Assembly: GCA_014729945.1 (NCBI GenBank)
Contig: WJJC01000094.1
Span: 1-6,542, forward strand
Reading direction: 5' to 3'
DNA length: 6,542 nt
From: Candidatus Bathyarchaeota archaeon
GTDB lineage: Archaea; Thermoproteota; Bathyarchaeia; TCS64
Both the position numbers and the translations under genes were made by a program. Positions within the stretch are counted from its first letter, which is position 1. Each line of letters opens with the position of its first letter. Below the pieces are notes generated by a model, which worked only from the letters and a program-made list of their open reading frames with translations, was not told the DNA's origin and made no database searches. Shown piece after piece: positions 5,972-6,542 of the stretch.

Positions 5972-5999
5972 GATTGAGTAACAGTCAAAATACTCAATC
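5972..5999. repeat. Perfect 9-bp inverted repeat, possible operator or leader hairpin
   Basis: GATTGAGTA and TACTCAATC are exact reverse complements separated by the ten bases ACAGTCAAAA. The arms are of mixed composition and less likely to be chance than the A/T-only palindromes nearby. A related CTCAATTG lies at 6017-6024. The repeat is 53 bp upstream of the broken secreted-protein gene and about 30 bp after the TATA-like GTTTATACC, so it could be a regulator site or a hairpin in the 5' leader. Confidence 0.45.
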
Positions 6000-6051
6000 A
6001 AAACTAATGTGAAATTCTCAATTGAAACCTACCAAAAGGATGAAGATAAAT

Positions 6052-6449
6052 ATGAATAAGAAAAAAGACTACTAATACTAACAATCCCCGTTCTCATAAC
6101 CCTAACCGGATTAATGATAATGAACCCGGCTGATGCTGAATACAAAGACGCATCAAACCTTGAAACCATAGAAGCCATAATAACCGAAACCAGATCCAAC
6201 GAGTATTACTCGTTCAAAGTAACTTACACAATGAACGGTGAAGTAACAGATACCTGGTGTACACCATCCACGTTTTTCAGTGAAATCTATTAAGAAGGAA
6301 TGATAACCCCGGGAGAAACCATAGTTTTAGCGCTAATAGACACTAGCTCAAACACTGGCACTGTTTTTGATAGTGTACCAAGTCCACCTGAACCAGAGCC
6401 TGTGACAGAACCAGACCGTGTCCTCAAATATGCCACTATGAACTCTTAG
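6052..6449 (+). pseudogene. Secreted or surface protein gene, broken by a frameshift and an internal stop
   Basis: ATG 6052 (or ATG 6040) opens MNKKK and meets TAA 6073. Shifting by one base in the A6 run at 6061-6066 gives a basic start followed by the hydrophobic LLILTIPVLITLTGLMIM and NPADA, a typical Sec signal peptide with an AxA-like site. The same frame goes on as EYKDASNLETIEAIITETRS, then EYYSFKVTYTMNGEVTDTW and FFSEIY, and hits TAA 6291. It continues as EGMITPGETIVLALIDTSSN and a Pro/Glu linker (PSPPEPEPVTEPD) to TAG 6447. AAGGA at 6036-6040 may be the ribosome site. The linker style is common in archaeal surface proteins, where another domain or membrane anchor would follow; none does. 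I do not recognise the domain. The frameshift could be a sequencing error in the A-run; the TAA at 6291 and the abrupt end are harder to explain that way. Confidence 0.65.
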
Positions 6450-6542
6450 AAGGATTAGATCATATTTTTTGATGCTTTTCAGTTGTTGCACAGTTACTTC
6501 TTCATCTGTATAGATGTCTACTTTGTACTCATTTTCGTGAAG
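6348..6542 (-). CDS. C-terminal fragment of an unknown protein entering from the right edge (possibly truncated)
   Basis: The minus strand is open from the right edge for 64 codons to TGA at 6350-6348. The first part reads LHENEYKVDIYTDEEVTVQQ, then LKSIKKYDLILLRVHSGIF. It has natural amino-acid composition and the alternation of a sheet-helix protein; the YDLILLRVHSG strand recalls uncharacterised archaeal proteins, though I cannot name a family. From about residue 40 the frame turns into a run rich in Trp, Phe, Cys and Arg (DTVWFCHRLWFRWTWY). This is what one gets by reading the Pro/Glu linker of the opposite gene backwards. The true protein therefore probably stops being native around 6410-6430, which suggests truncation by a rearrangement. 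The start is outside the window. Confidence 0.5.
   Translation of the reverse strand, partial: LHENEYKVDIYTDEEVTVQQLKSIKKYDLILLRVHSGIFEDTVWFCHRLWFRWTWYTIKNSASV

Larger units (their letters stand above)
5528..6051. other. A/T-rich intergenic stretch without a recognisable gene
   Basis: Base composition shifts sharply from the genes to the left; 5560-5930 is by eye about three-quarters A+T or more, with many stops in all frames. I see no tRNA, rRNA, CRISPR repeat, origin-recognition box or transposase relic. It holds a 9-bp inverted repeat at 5972-5999, an 8-bp hairpin at 5810-5828, and a 6-bp one at 5786-5802 (TAGTTT, 5-base loop, AAACTA). It probably contains promoters for the ZIP gene (left) and the broken secreted-protein gene (right). 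A possible TATA element for the latter is GTTTATACC at 5934-5942. Confidence 0.6.

Noticed and set aside
5528..6051. Replication origin or RNA gene in the A/T-rich stretch
   Set aside because: No G-rich origin-recognition boxes, no Cdc6/Orc1 gene nearby, and no tRNA T-loop or cloverleaf pattern seen on either strand.
5690..6051. CRISPR array
   Set aside because: Short repeats such as CTCAAT recur, but there is no regular repeat-spacer unit.
6348..6410. Trp/Phe-rich end of the minus-strand frame as a membrane segment
   Set aside because: This composition is the antisense of Pro/Glu codons in the opposite frame and is interrupted by several Arg and Lys; it is not a credible membrane helix.

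Overview
This window looks like chromosomal DNA of an archaeon. The evidence is gene content: a Cgi121 subunit of the KEOPS complex, a THUMP protein of the archaeal/eukaryotic Tan1 type, a short OB-fold single-strand binding protein of the hSSB1/Sulfolobus SSB kind with a basic RRRY tail, a DUF89 protein with an N-terminal CxxC, and A/T-rich TATA-like boxes 21 to 32 nt upstream of the chosen start codons. No bacterial -10/-35 pattern is evident. The short OB-fold protein resembles those of the TACK side of the Archaea, but I cannot fix the lineage from sequence alone.

Layout, left to right. Bases 1-509 (minus) hold the N-terminal 169 codons of a metallo-beta-lactamase-fold hydrolase that runs off the left edge. 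Bases 569-1447 (minus) encode an arginase/ureohydrolase-fold enzyme with an altered first metal motif. Bases 1509-1928 (minus) encode the OB-fold protein. Bases 2089-2643 (plus) encode Cgi121, whose 3' end overlaps that of the convergent THUMP gene (2623-3159, minus). The THUMP gene and the DUF89 gene (3225-4112, plus) diverge from one short intergenic region with a single TATA-like element usable in both directions. DUF89 meets the Sua5/YrdC gene (4109-4720, minus) with a 4-bp overlap of stop codons. Upstream of Sua5 on the same strand is a ZIP-family metal transporter (4754-5527, minus).

The last kilobase differs. Bases 5528-6051 are very A/T-rich and show no gene, only a few inverted repeats. 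Bases 6052-6449 (plus) look like a secreted-protein gene broken by a frameshift at an A-run and an in-frame stop. From the right edge a different reading frame enters on the minus strand (6542-6348), apparently the C-terminal side of another protein, and overlaps the end of the broken gene.

Functionally, three genes act on tRNA: Sua5 makes threonylcarbamoyl-AMP, Cgi121 belongs to the complex that transfers this group to A37 of tRNA, and the THUMP protein is probably the RNA-binding partner for cytidine acetylation. The remaining intact genes are general metabolism, damage control, DNA maintenance and metal transport. I see no defence system, CRISPR array, transposase or RNA gene. The points most worth a second look are the altered metal motifs in the first two enzymes, the shared divergent promoter, and the decayed region at the right end.
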